Shown here one piece after another: positions 44,446-60,187 of a stretch of 64,000 bases of DNA. The translations under genes were made by a program, and so were the position numbers. Source of the stretch: Bacillus sp. REN16 (GTDB lineage Bacteria > Bacillota > Bacilli > Bacillales > Bacillaceae_L); assembly GCF_020731355.1 (NCBI RefSeq), contig NZ_JAJFZK010000002.1, positions 248,001 to 312,000 of the forward strand, written 5' to 3'. A model generated the notes under the pieces. The model saw only the letters and a list, made by a program, of their open reading frames with translations. It made no database searches and was not told the origin of the DNA. Positions within the stretch are counted from its first letter, which is position 1, and every line of letters starts with the position of its first letter.

Positions 44446-45243
44446 TTATTGATTACAAGGTAAACTTGCTTCTTGATTACTCTTTACAAACCAAGAAATG
44501 ATGGTCGTGCTATCTCTTACGTTTAACGTTTGTATTTTCCCTAACAATGATTCAACCGCACACTCATTTGATCCATCTTGGAATTCTTTTTGTATTTTTT
44601 CCGGGTGATCATAAGGTAAACCTGGACACTCAAGTAAACCGTCTGTCGTTAAAAATAAATGGTTCAACCCTTTCCGTTGTTCCTTCCGTCCAGTAGTAAA
44701 ACAAGGGACAGGCAAATCAAAGGTATTCACTTCACCAATCCATTCAAAAAAATGGCGTTGATTGACTTGATATTGTCCGAGTTTCGCTAACTCTGGATGG
44801 AATAAGTAAAAGGAACAATCACCTACCGAAAACCACCAAATAAATTTATCTTTTCTAAGAACAATGAGGCAAGAGGTGGATCCGTTTACTTTCTGGCACG
44901 AAGTTAGAAATTCATGGTTCTGAAAAATTTGTAGGATTGTTTCGTCAATATGCTTAAAGGTTTCTTCGATTGAATCTGATAACAAGATTTTTATTGAACT
45001 TTTTCTGTTTGTGAATTCCTGTATAATCAATTCTGCACTCTCAGATGTTTGATGTGCATCAAGGAGAATCACGAACTCCCAATCCTCTTGTTCATTTTGC
45101 CAAATTAGACAACCATCCTCATTTTTCGTTTGACCCGCTGCTGAGTTTCCACCTAACCTTCCTATGATTATGTTTCCTCGTTTTTCAACAGATAATGTAT
45201 CAATAAAATGATTCTGTGAGCCTACCCAATTGAAATCATTCAT
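44446..45243 (-). CDS. PP2C-like protein phosphatase
   Basis: The product has 265 residues. GRLGGNSAAGQTKNEDGCL and FVILLDAHQTSESAELII hold the metal-binding Asp residues, and WWFSVGDCSFYLFHPELA and LFLTTDGLLECPG the later PP2C motifs. The first motifs differ from the canonical RxxNED and DGHGG (here KNEDG and DAHQT), so this is a divergent branch and metal coordination may be altered. It overlaps the end of the HIT-protein gene by eight bases. A Ser/Thr phosphatase role is likely but the partner is unknown. Confidence 0.75.
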   Translation of the reverse strand: MNDFNWVGSQNHFIDTLSVEKRGNIIIGRLGGNSAAGQTKNEDGCLIWQNEQEDWEFVILLDAHQTSESAELIIQEFTNRKSSIKILLSDSIEETFKHIDETILQIFQNHEFLTSCQKVNGSTSCLIVLRKDKFIWWFSVGDCSFYLFHPELAKLGQYQVNQRHFFEWIGEVNTFDLPVPCFTTGRKEQRKGLNHLFLTTDGLLECPGLPYDHPEKIQKEFQDGSNECAVESLLGKIQTLNVRDSTTIISWFVKSNQEASLPCNQ

Positions 45244-45688
45244 GGCTGGTTTTCTCCAAGGCTTCTTTCAGTCTTCTACTAACCTTAACAATCTGTTCAT
45301 TGTTTCCCATTGGGGCTTCTGGCCAATCATACAAAGCACCGGGTCCCCAAAACTCCTTTGGTGTGTTTGGATAACGTGGGACAATATGCATGTGAAGATG
45401 GTTAACTGCATTTCCTGAAACGAGTGAATAAATATGTTCTGCTTTTTCCGAATCCTTTAAGGCTTTACTCACTCTTGCCATAATCATGCCGAATGCCTTT
45501 GCTTCCTCCATTGTCATATCAGCAAGACCTGGTGCATGTCTTTTTAAATCAATCATAATATGACCTAGGTAACTATCTTCACCATTATGGTCAATGTGCC
45601 CAACATAGACGTACGCATCTTCATAAATTGTCTCTCCTGCTGTTTGAATCAATCCGTTTTGTTTTTTACAAATAAAGCAATCTTCCAT
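45236..45688 (-). CDS. HIT-family nucleotide-binding protein
   Basis: The product has 150 residues. MEDCFICKKQNGLIQ at the start and NHLHMHIVPRYP near residue 100 (the His-x-His-x-His triad) define the family. SYLGHIMIDLKRHAPGLADM belongs to the fold. HIT proteins hydrolyse or transfer nucleotidyl groups of dinucleoside or adenylated substrates. It has a good ribosome site (GGGGGGAAATGAG) and is co-transcribed with the PP2C gene. No specific substrate can be given. Confidence 0.88.
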   Translation of the reverse strand: MEDCFICKKQNGLIQTAGETIYEDAYVYVGHIDHNGEDSYLGHIMIDLKRHAPGLADMTMEEAKAFGMIMARVSKALKDSEKAEHIYSLVSGNAVNHLHMHIVPRYPNTPKEFWGPGALYDWPEAPMGNNEQIVKVSRRLKEALEKTSHE

Positions 45689-45758
45689 CTCATTTCCCCC
45701 CTCGTAATTTCACACAAGTATATAACATCATGTCCATAATTGGAATAATTTTCATGTA

Positions 45759-45788
45759 CAAAAAAAGATCCAGCACAACTGCTGAATC
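45759..45788 (-). terminator. Terminator of the ldh-FNT unit
   Basis: On the minus strand GATTCAGCA pairs with TGCTGGATC, followed by seven T residues. Confidence 0.85.
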
Positions 45789-45798
45789 CTCGGCTTCA

Positions 45799-46572
45799 CT
45801 AAATATTCGCTTTATTAGCATAGAAATACATCCATGCCATGAATCCGCCACCACCAATTAAGTTTCCTATGGTGACTGGGATTAAATTGTAGATGACTCC
45901 GTTTATTGTGACAGAATCAGGGTGATTCATTACAAATGATAGTGCGAATGTACACATATTCGCTATGCTGTGTTCATATCCGGAGATAAAAAAGCAAAAT
46001 ACTAGTAACATCATAATAAAGATTTTTGGTCCATCCCCACTCATCCCCATCGGCAGGAAAAAGGCGAGACACACGAGCCAATTACAAAGGAGCCCCCTAA
46101 AAAACAATTGTGAAATGGGCAGTTGTGTTTTATTTTTAGCTACCGTTAATAAAAATTCATTAATAGCCTCACCTTCGAACAAACCAGTCATGAAAATTAA
46201 AAACGCAAAGAAGATGGCACCAATTATATTACCAACATAACTATAAAGCCACATTTGGCCAACTACGTTCCACTTCATTTTTTTGATCAGTGCAGCATAT
46301 GTATAATAAAAGGTGTCTCCTGTAAATAAGTCTCCTCCACCATATGCAATAAGGACAATTGCCGCACCGAATGTAATGGCAGCAATGGGAATTGCAACTG
46401 GTGATTGTAATTCAAAAAAGAAATTACCAGTTCGAAAGGCCACGATTACACCAAATCCAATAAACATACTGGCTAACACAGCCCGCAAAAAATAGATGAA
46501 CCTGCTTTTTATAAATGTGTCACGACGAGAAAGTGCTAGTTTTTCAATACTTGATAATAGGTTTACTTCCAT
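45799..46572 (-). CDS. Formate/nitrite transporter family channel
   Basis: The product has 257 residues if started at the ATG at 46572, which has AAGGTGGAATCT in front; ATG 46590 is also possible. About six membrane spans are present. ALIAYGGGDLFTGDTFY-like sequence (IVLIAYGGGDLFTGDTFYYT), FRGLLCNWLVCLAFFLP and ISGYEHSIANMCTFAL with the central His match the FNT family. These channels pass formate, nitrite, lactate or acetate. It lies 21 bases after ldh on the same strand, so lactate or formate export during fermentation is the likely role (inference). Confidence 0.88.
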   Translation of the reverse strand: MEVNLLSSIEKLALSRRDTFIKSRFIYFLRAVLASMFIGFGVIVAFRTGNFFFELQSPVAIPIAAITFGAAIVLIAYGGGDLFTGDTFYYTYAALIKKMKWNVVGQMWLYSYVGNIIGAIFFAFLIFMTGLFEGEAINEFLLTVAKNKTQLPISQLFFRGLLCNWLVCLAFFLPMGMSGDGPKIFIMMLLVFCFFISGYEHSIANMCTFALSFVMNHPDSVTINGVIYNLIPVTIGNLIGGGGFMAWMYFYANKANI

Positions 46573-46593
46573 AGATTCCACCTTGCTCATGCC

Positions 46594-47595
<1,002 letters not shown>

Positions 47596-47630
47596 TTAGT
47601 ATTTGTTCCTTTTCATAGACTATTCTAGAA

Positions 47631-47662
47631 AAAAAGCACCCCACATAAGTGGAGCACCTTCA
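47631..47662 (-). terminator. Terminator of rnr
   Basis: On the minus strand GGTGCTCCAC pairs with GTGGGGTGC across TTAT, followed by seven T residues. The stem starts within a few bases of the rnr stop. Confidence 0.85.
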
Positions 47663-47663
47663 A

Positions 47664-50006
47664 TTATTTTCTCTTCTTACGTTTCTTACTTTTCTGCGGT
47701 GGTACGTTATCAAACTTCTTCTTTTTCTTACGCGGTTTGCGTGTAGACCATTCACCATCGTTTTTATTGTCTTGTTTCTTTTTATCATCATCTGGCTTGC
47801 GACGGCTGCTTCTTTTTTCAGACCTAATGATTTTTGGCTGTTCCTTCGAAAGCTTGCGGCGGCTGCCTTTCATACCAACTACTTCAAAGTCAACGGAGCG
47901 TTCGTCTTTATTAACATTGATAACACGAACCGTAATTTCATCTCCAATACGGAAGATATTACCCGTCCGTTCACCAATCATCGCATAGCTTCTTTCATCA
48001 TAGCGGTAGTAATCATCTGTGAGATAGCTTACGTGAACAAGTCCTTCAATTGTGTTTGGCAGCTCAACAAACATCCCGAAATTTGTCACAGAGCTAATGA
48101 TGCCATCGTATTCTTCGCCGATTTTATCCATCATGTACTCTGCTTTTTTCATGCTGTCTGTTTCACGTTCAGCTTCAACTGCACGACGTTCCATGTTTGA
48201 GGAATGCTCTGCAATTTCAGGGAGCATTTCCTTCCATTTATCCTGGGTTGTATTATCAAGCTTACCTAAGATTAAATAGGTACGAATTAATCGATGGACG
48301 ATTAAGTCTGGATAACGTCTAATTGGTGATGTGAAATGTGTATAGAAATCAGTTGATAAACCGAAGTGCCCGACACTTTCAGGATCATACTTTGCCTGTT
48401 TCATTGAGCGCAACATAACGGTGGAAACAACCATTTCCTCTGGTTTTCCTTGTACAGCTTCAATAACTTCCTGCAACGCTCGAGGGTGAATTGAATTTCC
48501 AGCTCCTCTTACAAGATAGCCAAAGTTCGTAATGAACTCTAAGAAACGTCTAAGCTTTTCTTCATTCGGGTCCTCATGAATCCGGTAAATAAACGGAACG
48601 TTCATCCAGTGAAAATGCTCTGCAACCGTTTCGTTTGCAAGCAGCATAAATTCTTCGATTAACCGCTCACCAACAGATCGCTCACGTAAGACGACATCAT
48701 AAGGTGCACCTTCATCATCAACAAGAACCTTTGCCTCTTTAAAATCAAAATCAATCGCACCGCGCTTCATTCGTTTTTCTCGAAGAATTGCAGCAAGTAT
48801 TTCCATATCTTCAAACATCGGAACAAGTGGTTCATAGCGTGTACGCAGTTCCTCGTCTTTCTCAACAAGAATGCTGTTCACATCTGCATAGGTCATTCGT
48901 TCTGTTGTTTTGATCACACTTTGAAAAATGTCATGCTTAACAACGGCACCGTTCCCGTCTACTTCCATCTCGCAAGATAAGGTTAATCGGTCTACCTTTG
49001 GATTCAAGGAACAAATTCCATTCGATAAGCGATGCGGAATCATCGGAATCACGCGGTCAACAAGATAAATACTCGTGCCGCGGTCACTTGCTTCCTTATC
49101 AATAGGTGATCCTTCTGTTACATAGTGAGTTACGTCTGCAATATGTACGCCAAGCTTGTAGTTCCCATTTTCAAGCTTCGTAACCGTTACAGCGTCATCT
49201 AAATCCTTTGCGTCGGCTCCATCAATCGTTACGATGACTTCATTGCGAAGATCACGGCGATTTTCAAGATCTTTTGGATCAATTGAATCAGGAGTTTTAT
49301 TTGCCTGATCTAATACGTCTCTTGGAAATTCCTGTGGAAGCCCGTGTTTATGAATAACAGAAAGAATATCGATTCCAGGGTCATTTTTATGACCTAAAAT
49401 CTCGACAACTTCTCCTTCTGCACTCATCCGCCCTTCTGGATATGTAACAAGCTTTACGACAACCTTATGTCCTTCAATCGCACCATTTGACGCCTGTTTC
49501 GGAATAAAGATGTCATTAGCAATCTTTTTATCATCTGGAATGACAAATCCAAAGCTTTTGCTTTCGGTATAGGTACCTACAATTGTTTTTATGCCATGTT
49601 CAATAATCCGGACGACTGTACCTTCCTTACGTTGACCAGCAGATTCTGAGCTAATCCGAACAAGGACTGTGTCCCCATGCATCGCATTTTTCAATTCTGT
49701 CGGCGGAATAAACACATCATCCATTGTTTTATCTTCAGGGACGACAAATGCAAAGCCCTTTGCATGCCCAGTAACGGTCCCGCGGACTAGGTTCATTTTT
49801 TCCGGAAGGCCGTATCGATTGCTGCGAGTTCGGACGACCAACCCCTGTTCTTCCATTACCACAAGGGCTTTGACAAAATCCTTAAAATCCTCTGAGCCTG
49901 AGATGCCAAAGGCTTCCTCAAGTTCCTGAACAGTAAGGGGCTTGTAAGCTTCTTCCTTCATAAAGTCTAATAATTTATTAATATGATCTTGGATTTCTTG
50001 TTCCAT
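47664..50006 (-). CDS. rnr: Ribonuclease R
   Basis: The product has 780 residues from ATG at 50006, behind GGGAGGAAAAATT. There is an N-terminal helix-turn-helix, then cold-shock domains and the RNB catalytic domain with [20 protein letters not shown] (catalytic Asp cluster). An S1 domain follows near 630-710 ([20 protein letters not shown]), then a very basic Lys/Arg tail. RNase R degrades structured RNA 3' to 5'. In other bacteria it works with SmpB-tmRNA to destroy non-stop mRNA, matching its neighbourhood here. Confidence 0.97.
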   Translation of the reverse strand: MEQEIQDHINKLLDFMKEEAYKPLTVQELEEAFGISGSEDFKDFVKALVVMEEQGLVVRTRSNRYGLPEKMNLVRGTVTGHAKGFAFVVPEDKTMDDVFIPPTELKNAMHGDTVLVRISSESAGQRKEGTVVRIIEHGIKTIVGTYTESKSFGFVIPDDKKIANDIFIPKQASNGAIEGHKVVVKLVTYPEGRMSAEGEVVEILGHKNDPGIDILSVIHKHGLPQEFPRDVLDQANKTPDSIDPKDLENRRDLRNEVIVTIDGADAKDLDDAVTVTKLENGNYKLGVHIADVTHYVTEGSPIDKEASDRGTSIYLVDRVIPMIPHRLSNGICSLNPKVDRLTLSCEMEVDGNGAVVKHDIFQSVIKTTERMTYADVNSILVEKDEELRTRYEPLVPMFEDMEILAAILREKRMKRGAIDFDFKEAKVLVDDEGAPYDVVLRERSVGERLIEEFMLLANETVAEHFHWMNVPFIYRIHEDPNEEKLRRFLEFITNFGYLVRGAGNSIHPRALQEVIEAVQGKPEEMVVSTVMLRSMKQAKYDPESVGHFGLSTDFYTHFTSPIRRYPDLIVHRLIRTYLILGKLDNTTQDKWKEMLPEIAEHSSNMERRAVEAERETDSMKKAEYMMDKIGEEYDGIISSVTNFGMFVELPNTIEGLVHVSYLTDDYYRYDERSYAMIGERTGNIFRIGDEITVRVINVNKDERSVDFEVVGMKGSRRKLSKEQPKIIRSEKRSSRRKPDDDKKKQDNKNDGEWSTRKPRKKKKKFDNVPPQKSKKRKKRK

Positions 50007-50020
50007 AATTTTTCCTCCCG

Positions 50021-50761
50021 TTACCAATCTAACTGCTCTAAAAATAAAAACACATCTTCATGCAGCTGGTCACGTTCTTTATCTAGGGTGATGACATGTC
50101 CTGATTCCTCATACCATTTGATCTTTTTAAAATCATTTTCAACGGCTTCATATATAATATTCGCACTTTCAGGATTTATCATTTGGTCATGACGAGCCTG
50201 TGCAACAAAAGTCGGGGAATAAATCATATCGACATTGTCACGTACCTCCGCGATTAAGTTCTGAAGTGCTTTTAACGTATTCATCGGGGTTTTCTTGAAT
50301 TCTTCGATTTCCTGTTCAATTTGTTCAGGCGATTTCCCTTCGAAGCGCTTGTATTCGCGTGCATATTCAACAACGCCCTCATACATAACCTCTTCACTTT
50401 TAAGATGCATTGGCGCGCACATGGTCACAATCCCATTTATAGGTACAGTGTAACCCAATTTTAGGGAAAATACCCCACCAAGAGACAATCCTGCCACTGC
50501 GATTTTATCGTAACCTTTATTTTTTAAAAATTGATAGGCGTTCATCACGTCCTCCCACCAATCTTCAGGGCCCGTATGGACTAATTCTTCCGGTGGAACA
50601 CCGTGGCCTTTGTAGATCGGTGCATGACAAGTATAGCCATTTTTCTCAAGGAATCTACCTAACATTCGTACGTCCGCTGAATTTCCGGTGAAACCATGCA
50701 GTAATAATACTGCTTTTTCTCCTCCTTCAAAAAAGAAAGGCTGAGGTAATTTGATCTTCAT
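50021..50761 (-). CDS. Carboxylesterase (YvaK/Est30 type)
   Basis: The product has 246 residues. [20 protein letters not shown] gives the oxyanion region, [15 protein letters not shown] the nucleophile Ser in [21 protein letters not shown] the Asp and [17 protein letters not shown] the His. It is an alpha/beta-hydrolase that cleaves short-chain acyl esters, as Est30 of Geobacillus. The gene order secG-est-rnr is conserved in Bacillus. It ends 14 bases before rnr. Physiological substrate unknown. Confidence 0.94.
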   Translation of the reverse strand: MKIKLPQPFFFEGGEKAVLLLHGFTGNSADVRMLGRFLEKNGYTCHAPIYKGHGVPPEELVHTGPEDWWEDVMNAYQFLKNKGYDKIAVAGLSLGGVFSLKLGYTVPINGIVTMCAPMHLKSEEVMYEGVVEYAREYKRFEGKSPEQIEQEIEEFKKTPMNTLKALQNLIAEVRDNVDMIYSPTFVAQARHDQMINPESANIIYEAVENDFKKIKWYEESGHVITLDKERDQLHEDVFLFLEQLDW

Positions 50762-50850
50762 TATGTATAACTCCTTTATGATGTCTTATGTTTACTTTGC
50801 ACGTTTTTTCGCTATTCTACTATCGTACCGGAAATACCGTTTTGGGTGCA

Positions 50851-50882
50851 ATAAAAAAGGCTAGACATCAACCTGTCTAACC
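50851..50882 (-). terminator. Terminator of secG
   Basis: On the minus strand GGTTAGACA pairs with TGTCTAGCC, followed by TTTTTTATT. Confidence 0.82.
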
Positions 50883-50899
50883 CACCTTTTAAATAGATT

Positions 50900-51148
50900 T
50901 TATAATTCAAAATACGATACAGCAACTGTAAGAACAAAGAATAATACCGCTAGGACCACTGTGACACGATGTAAAACTGCGTCAAGGCCACGAGCTTTTT
51001 GTTTTCCGAATAATTGCTCGGCACCACCAGAGATAGCCCCAGATAAACCTGCGCTTTTACCAGATTGTAATAAAACAACTACAATTAAGCCAATACATAC
51101 GATAACTAATAATGTAACAAGAACTCCATGCAACATATAAAACGACAC
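50900..51148 (-). CDS. secG: Preprotein translocase subunit SecG
   Basis: The product has 82 residues with two membrane spans ([19 protein letters not shown] and [19 protein letters not shown]). The conserved loop between them reads [19 protein letters not shown]. SecG is the small accessory subunit of the SecYEG translocon. It has AGGAGGTGTCGTTTT before its ATG and a terminator after it. Confidence 0.96.
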   Translation of the reverse strand: MSFYMLHGVLVTLLVIVCIGLIVVVLLQSGKSAGLSGAISGGAEQLFGKQKARGLDAVLHRVTVVLAVLFFVLTVAVSYFEL

Positions 51149-51321
51149 CTCCTGAACAAGAACGCATATGACGGTAAGTTAAATGTACCATAAAAATACC
51201 ATGTGGACAATACTGCATTTTCTGACTTTAGATATTTTGTTCAATTGAGAAGTAATAATTGGTTTTGAGCACTTGACTGGGATGAACCGGAAGACTTTTA
51301 ATAAAGCGCGAATATGGGTTT

Positions 51322-51413
51322 GTCCGATATATTAAGATTTTGGTCCGATAAATTTCGATCTATGTCCGATATCTAGCAAACAATGTCCGATATAATCAAA
51401 TATTTGTCCGATA
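51322..51413. repeat. Five TGTCCGATAT-type words spaced about 21 bp apart
   Basis: GTCCGATA occurs at 51322, 51343, 51364, 51384 and 51406, giving spacings of 21, 21, 20 and 22. The sequence between words is A/T-rich and not conserved. The remainder of 51149-51520 shows no gene. Confidence 0.8.
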
Positions 51414-51520
51414 TCCTAAAAACGCATTGGATACCTGAACTTTTTCCATTGATTCACTTTATGATTTGCCTTTGAAAGGTCCATATTAAAGGGTGACTAC
51501 CCTGAAAGGAATGATGATTA

Positions 51521-51640
51521 ATGGTCAATTTGGATTTTGATGCGTTTGTAAAAGAGCAGAAAAAGCACAAACCGATTTATTTAGGCGAAAATACACAGCA
51601 GGATAAGCAAAAGAAGCAGCAGACGAAGAAAGGGAAGTAG
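51521..51640 (+). CDS. Small Lys/Gln-rich protein, 39 residues
   Basis: ATG at 51521 lies ten bases after AAAGGA, and the frame reads MVNLDFDAFVKEQKKHKPIY then LGENTQQDKQKKQQTKKGK and TAG. The C-terminal half is strongly basic and hydrophilic. It ends exactly where the 20-bp array begins. I recognise no family. The codon use looks natural, but a peptide this short could be chance. Confidence 0.5.
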   Translation: MVNLDFDAFVKEQKKHKPIYLGENTQQDKQKKQQTKKGK

Positions 51641-52276
51641 GTTTTGCGTTTTCATGCGTGGATTTGCATCTTCGCCACGGGATTTGCATCTTCGCACACG
51701 GATTTGCACCTTCGCCACGGGATTTGCACCTTCGCCACGGGATTTGCATCTTCGCCACGGGATTTGCATCTTCACACGCGGATTTGCATCTTCGCCACGG
51801 GATTTGCATCTTCGCCACGGGATTTGCATCTTCGTTCGCTGATTTGCATCTTCGCCACGGGATTTGCACCTTCGTTCGCTGATTTGCATCTTCGCCACGG
51901 GATTTGCACCTTCGCCACGGGATTTGCATCTTCGTCACGGGATTTGCATCTTCGCACACGGATTTGCAACTTCGCCACGGGATTTGCACCTTCGCCACGG
52001 GATTTGCATCTTCGCCACGGGATTTGCATCTTCACACGCGGATTTGCATCTTCGCCACGGGATTTGCATCTTCGCCACGGGATTTGCATCTTCACCACAG
52101 GATTTGCATCTTCGCCACGGGATTTGCATCTTCGTTCGCCGATTTGCATCTTCGCCACAGGGATTTGCATCTTCGCCACGGGATTTGCACCTTCACACGC
52201 GGATTTGCATCTTCGCATGCAGATTTGCGTCTACACTAAGTTTTTTGCGTACGATAATAAAAATTTGCATTATACG
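51641..52276. repeat. 20-bp tandem array, about 32 units
   Basis: The consensus unit is GATTTGCATCTTCGCCACGG. From 51661 to 52140 the 20-bp register is exact for 24 units. One 21-bp unit at 52141-52161 shifts it by one, and units then continue at 52162, 52182, 52202 and 52222. GATTTGCA and the following CTTC hardly vary, while the last six bases vary (CCACGG, ACACGG, ACGCG, TTCGCT, CCACAG). The edge units (51641, 52222, 52242, 52262) are degenerate. Because 20 is not a multiple of three and the unit lacks stops, several frames on both strands are open by chance. Confidence 0.95.
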
Positions 52277-52310
52277 AAAAAACGACAAGCGCCAGCGCTT
52301 GTCGTTTTCC
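52277..52310. terminator. Terminator of eno
   Basis: AAAACGACAAGCGC and GCGCTTGTCGTTTT form a perfect stem with a two-base loop, 11 bases after the eno stop. It works in both directions by sequence. Confidence 0.93.
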
Positions 52311-52320
52311 TTTTATCTAA

Positions 52321-53640
<1,320 letters not shown>

Positions 53641-53642
53641 TT

Positions 53643-53812
53643 ATTTTATCCCGCATTAACTGGCATTAAGACCGCATTTCATGGGGATCAACTGCCAGTA
53701 AAAGCCCGATTTAATGAATAAAGACTAAGAACGCCATGTCCTATGGCATCGTCTTTGTGACCCACATCGTATGGGCCTCAACTAACATTCAGCGGGGCCC
53801 CACTGAATGAAG
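53643..53812 (-). repeat. Multi-hairpin intergenic element between gpmI and eno
   Basis: Four stems are visible: ACTGGCA/TGCCAGT (53658-53699), AAGAC-GCCAT/ATGGC-GTCTT (53721-53755), GACCCAC/TATGGGCC (53758-53777) and CATTCAGCGGGG/CCCCACTGAATG (53786-53810). No reading frame is present. The type resembles intergenic repeats I associate with Bacillaceae genomes. It may affect processing or stability of the operon mRNA. Confidence 0.6.
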
Positions 53813-53814
53813 TT

Positions 53815-56110
<2,296 letters not shown>

Positions 56111-56138
56111 TCACCATCCCTTTCGAATAGAAAAGTGC

Positions 56139-56242
56139 AAGGCGCCTGCCTATCGGCGACAAGCATAAGACGAGCGCTGGGAGAAGGTGCATTTTACCTT
56201 CCGAAGCGATTGGCTTATGACCTCGAGCCGATGGCGCCTGGA
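56139..56242 (-). repeat. Long branched hairpin element between pgk and tpiA
   Basis: Nested complementary segments are GGCGCCT/GGCGCC (56141, 56233), ATCGGC/GCCGAT (56152, 56227), CATAAG/CTTATG (56164, 56214) and GAAGGT/ACCTTC (56183, 56196). They form an imperfect stem of about 100 bases. A small stem GGTGC/GCACC follows at 56253-56269. No reading frame is seen. It looks like an inserted intergenic repeat of Bacillaceae type. Confidence 0.6.
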
Positions 56243-56274
56243 ACTAGACATTGGTGCAAGTTAGCACCAAAATT

Positions 56275-57459
56275 TTATTTATCGTTAAGTAATTCGACTC
56301 CTGGAAGCTCTTTACCTTCCATGAATTCTAAAGATGCTCCGCCACCAGTTGAGATATGGCTCATTTTATCAGCAAGACCGAATTTTTCAACTGCAGCAGC
56401 AGAGTCACCGCCACCGATGATTGAGTATGTGTCAGGTGAATCAGCTAGAGCTTGTGCAACGGCTTTAGTTCCATTTGCAAAAGCATCTAATTCAAACACA
56501 CCCATAGGTCCGTTCCAAATGACGAGCTTAGACTTCGAAATTACATCACTATAAATCTCAGCTGTCTTTGGTCCGATATCAAGCGCTTCCCAATCACTTG
56601 GAATTTCATTGATCGGAACGATTTTAATGTTAGCATCATTTGAGAAGTCGTCTGCTACTCTTACATCAACAGGCATATAGAAGTTAACACCTTTTTCTTT
56701 TGCTTTGTTCATGAATTCGCTAGCTAAGTCAATTTTGTCGGCCTCTAGTAGAGATTTACCAATTTCATGACCTTGTGCTTTTACGAATGTATAAGCAAGA
56801 CCTCCACCAATGATCAAGTTATCTACCTTATCTAATAGGTTTTCGATGACACCGATTTTATCCTTAACCTTTGCTCCACCGATAATCGCTGTGAAAGGAC
56901 GTTCTGGATTTGAAAGTGCTTTGCCTAATACTTCGATTTCTTTTTCCATTAAGAATCCTGCAACTGCTGGCAAGTGTTCAGCGATACCAGCTGTTGAAGC
57001 ATGTGCACGGTGCGCAGCTCCAAAAGCATCATTTACATAAACATCAGCTAGTGCAGCAAATTGTTTTGCAAGCTCTGGATCATTTTTCTCTTCACCTGGG
57101 TAGAAACGAACGTTTTCTATTAAAAGAACATCGCCTTCGTTCATTTCTGAAATAGCTTGTTCAACCTCTGGACCGTAAGCTTCATTTGTTTTGCGAACTT
57201 CGATTCCTAAGTGCTCGCCTAGTCGTTTGGCAACTGGATCTAAGCGAAGCTCATCTACGGCTTTACCTTTTGGACGACCAAGGTGGCTCGCTAAAATGAC
57301 CTTTGCCCCTTCATTACGAAGGTACTCGATTGTTGGTAAGGCTGCACGAATACGAGTTTCGTCAGTAACCTGACCATCCTGCATCGGAACATTAAAATCG
57401 ACGCGACAGAAAACTCGCTTGCCTTTCACATCAATATCTCTTACTGATTTCTTATTCAT
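56275..57459 (-). CDS. pgk: Phosphoglycerate kinase
   Basis: The product has 394 residues. [20 protein letters not shown] is the N-terminal substrate domain signature, [10 protein letters not shown] follows, [19 protein letters not shown] and [20 protein letters not shown] lie in the nucleotide domain, and [16 protein letters not shown] near the end. It makes ATP from 1,3-bisphosphoglycerate. A hairpin upstream separates it from gapA, as in Bacillus where the operon mRNA is partly terminated or processed there. Confidence 0.98.
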   Translation of the reverse strand: MNKKSVRDIDVKGKRVFCRVDFNVPMQDGQVTDETRIRAALPTIEYLRNEGAKVILASHLGRPKGKAVDELRLDPVAKRLGEHLGIEVRKTNEAYGPEVEQAISEMNEGDVLLIENVRFYPGEEKNDPELAKQFAALADVYVNDAFGAAHRAHASTAGIAEHLPAVAGFLMEKEIEVLGKALSNPERPFTAIIGGAKVKDKIGVIENLLDKVDNLIIGGGLAYTFVKAQGHEIGKSLLEADKIDLASEFMNKAKEKGVNFYMPVDVRVADDFSNDANIKIVPINEIPSDWEALDIGPKTAEIYSDVISKSKLVIWNGPMGVFELDAFANGTKAVAQALADSPDTYSIIGGGDSAAAVEKFGLADKMSHISTGGGASLEFMEGKELPGVELLNDK

Positions 57460-57524
57460 TGGGAAGGCCTCCGTTCTATGTAATTAGTTCAAGCTTACCG
57501 ACCACTTTAGGACGGTGGTAAACA

Positions 57525-57556
57525 TCAAAAAGGGAAGGGAACAATCCCTCCCCTTC
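57525..57556 (-). terminator. Hairpin between gapA and pgk
   Basis: On the minus strand AAGGGGAGGGA pairs with TCCCTTCCCTT across a four-base loop, followed by TTTGATG. It is a strong stem with a short U-run, so partial termination or 3' stabilisation of the cggR-gapA message is likely. Confidence 0.7.
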
Positions 57557-57648
57557 GCAAGTTCTATTATAGTGAATGTTACTTAGGTTTCCAAGAACAC
57601 CGTGTTTTACTGTTTGACCAATGTGTTACACTAATCAAAATTGTAAAA

Positions 57649-59725
<2,077 letters not shown>

Positions 59726-59762
59726 TTTTTTCATTTCCCCTTTTTACCATAAGGGACTGCTT

Positions 59763-59792
59763 TTGTCCCGGTGTGACATATTATGTCCCGCT
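59763..59792 (-). promoter_or_regulatory. CggR operator
   Basis: Two CGGGAC repeats (minus strand, 59790-59785 and 59770-59765) start 20 bases apart with TGTCA between, between the cggR gene and the upstream A/T-rich promoter region. This matches the tandem CGGGAC arrangement known for CggR in B. subtilis. Confidence 0.85.
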
Positions 59793-59873
59793 TACAGTAA
59801 AAAAAAACAACTCATAAAAATATAATATCGCCAGCTACATTTATAATAGTAACAATACTTTTATAATAAATCA

Positions 59874-59906
59874 ATAAATAAACTGCCTATTTTTTTAGGC
59901 AGTTTA
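59874..59906 (-). terminator. Terminator of the rpoN-glutaredoxin unit
   Basis: AAACTGCCTA and TAGGCAGTTT form a ten-base stem with an A-rich loop, then ATTTATT on the minus strand. Confidence 0.82.
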
Positions 59907-59918
59907 GGTAAAACGCTA

Positions 59919-60170
59919 TCATTTTTCTATATTCCTCAAGTACTCTTGGATCGTCTCTTTATGGATAATCCCGTACTCCACTTCGTTTCCATCAATTTCG
60001 ATAACCGGAATCATGATTTGATATTTTTCGAGAAGTTCATCATCCTTGTAAATATCTACTTCGTGAAGATCTAAAGGGTAATCCTCGCTTAGTTCTTCTA
60101 TCATTTTTTTCGCTTTTATACAAAGAGAGCAATTTTCCTTTGAATACATGGTTACTTGGATACGATTCAA
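59919..60170 (-). CDS. Glutaredoxin-family thiol protein
   Basis: The product has 83 residues. VTMYSKENCSLCIKAKKMIE has a CxxC (CSLC) redox motif at about 14-17, and MIPVIEIDGNEVEYG contains the cis-Pro and glutathione/thiol-binding turn of the thioredoxin fold. It lies 17 bases after rpoN on the same strand. A role in thiol-disulfide exchange is likely; the partner is unknown. Confidence 0.9.
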   Translation of the reverse strand: MNRIQVTMYSKENCSLCIKAKKMIEELSEDYPLDLHEVDIYKDDELLEKYQIMIPVIEIDGNEVEYGIIHKETIQEYLRNIEK

Positions 60171-60187
60171 CTTGTCGCACTTCCATT

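Noticed and set aside
51641-52276. CRISPR array
   Set aside because: Units are contiguous 20-mers with at most six variable bases. There are no unique spacers of 30 or more bases and no cas genes.
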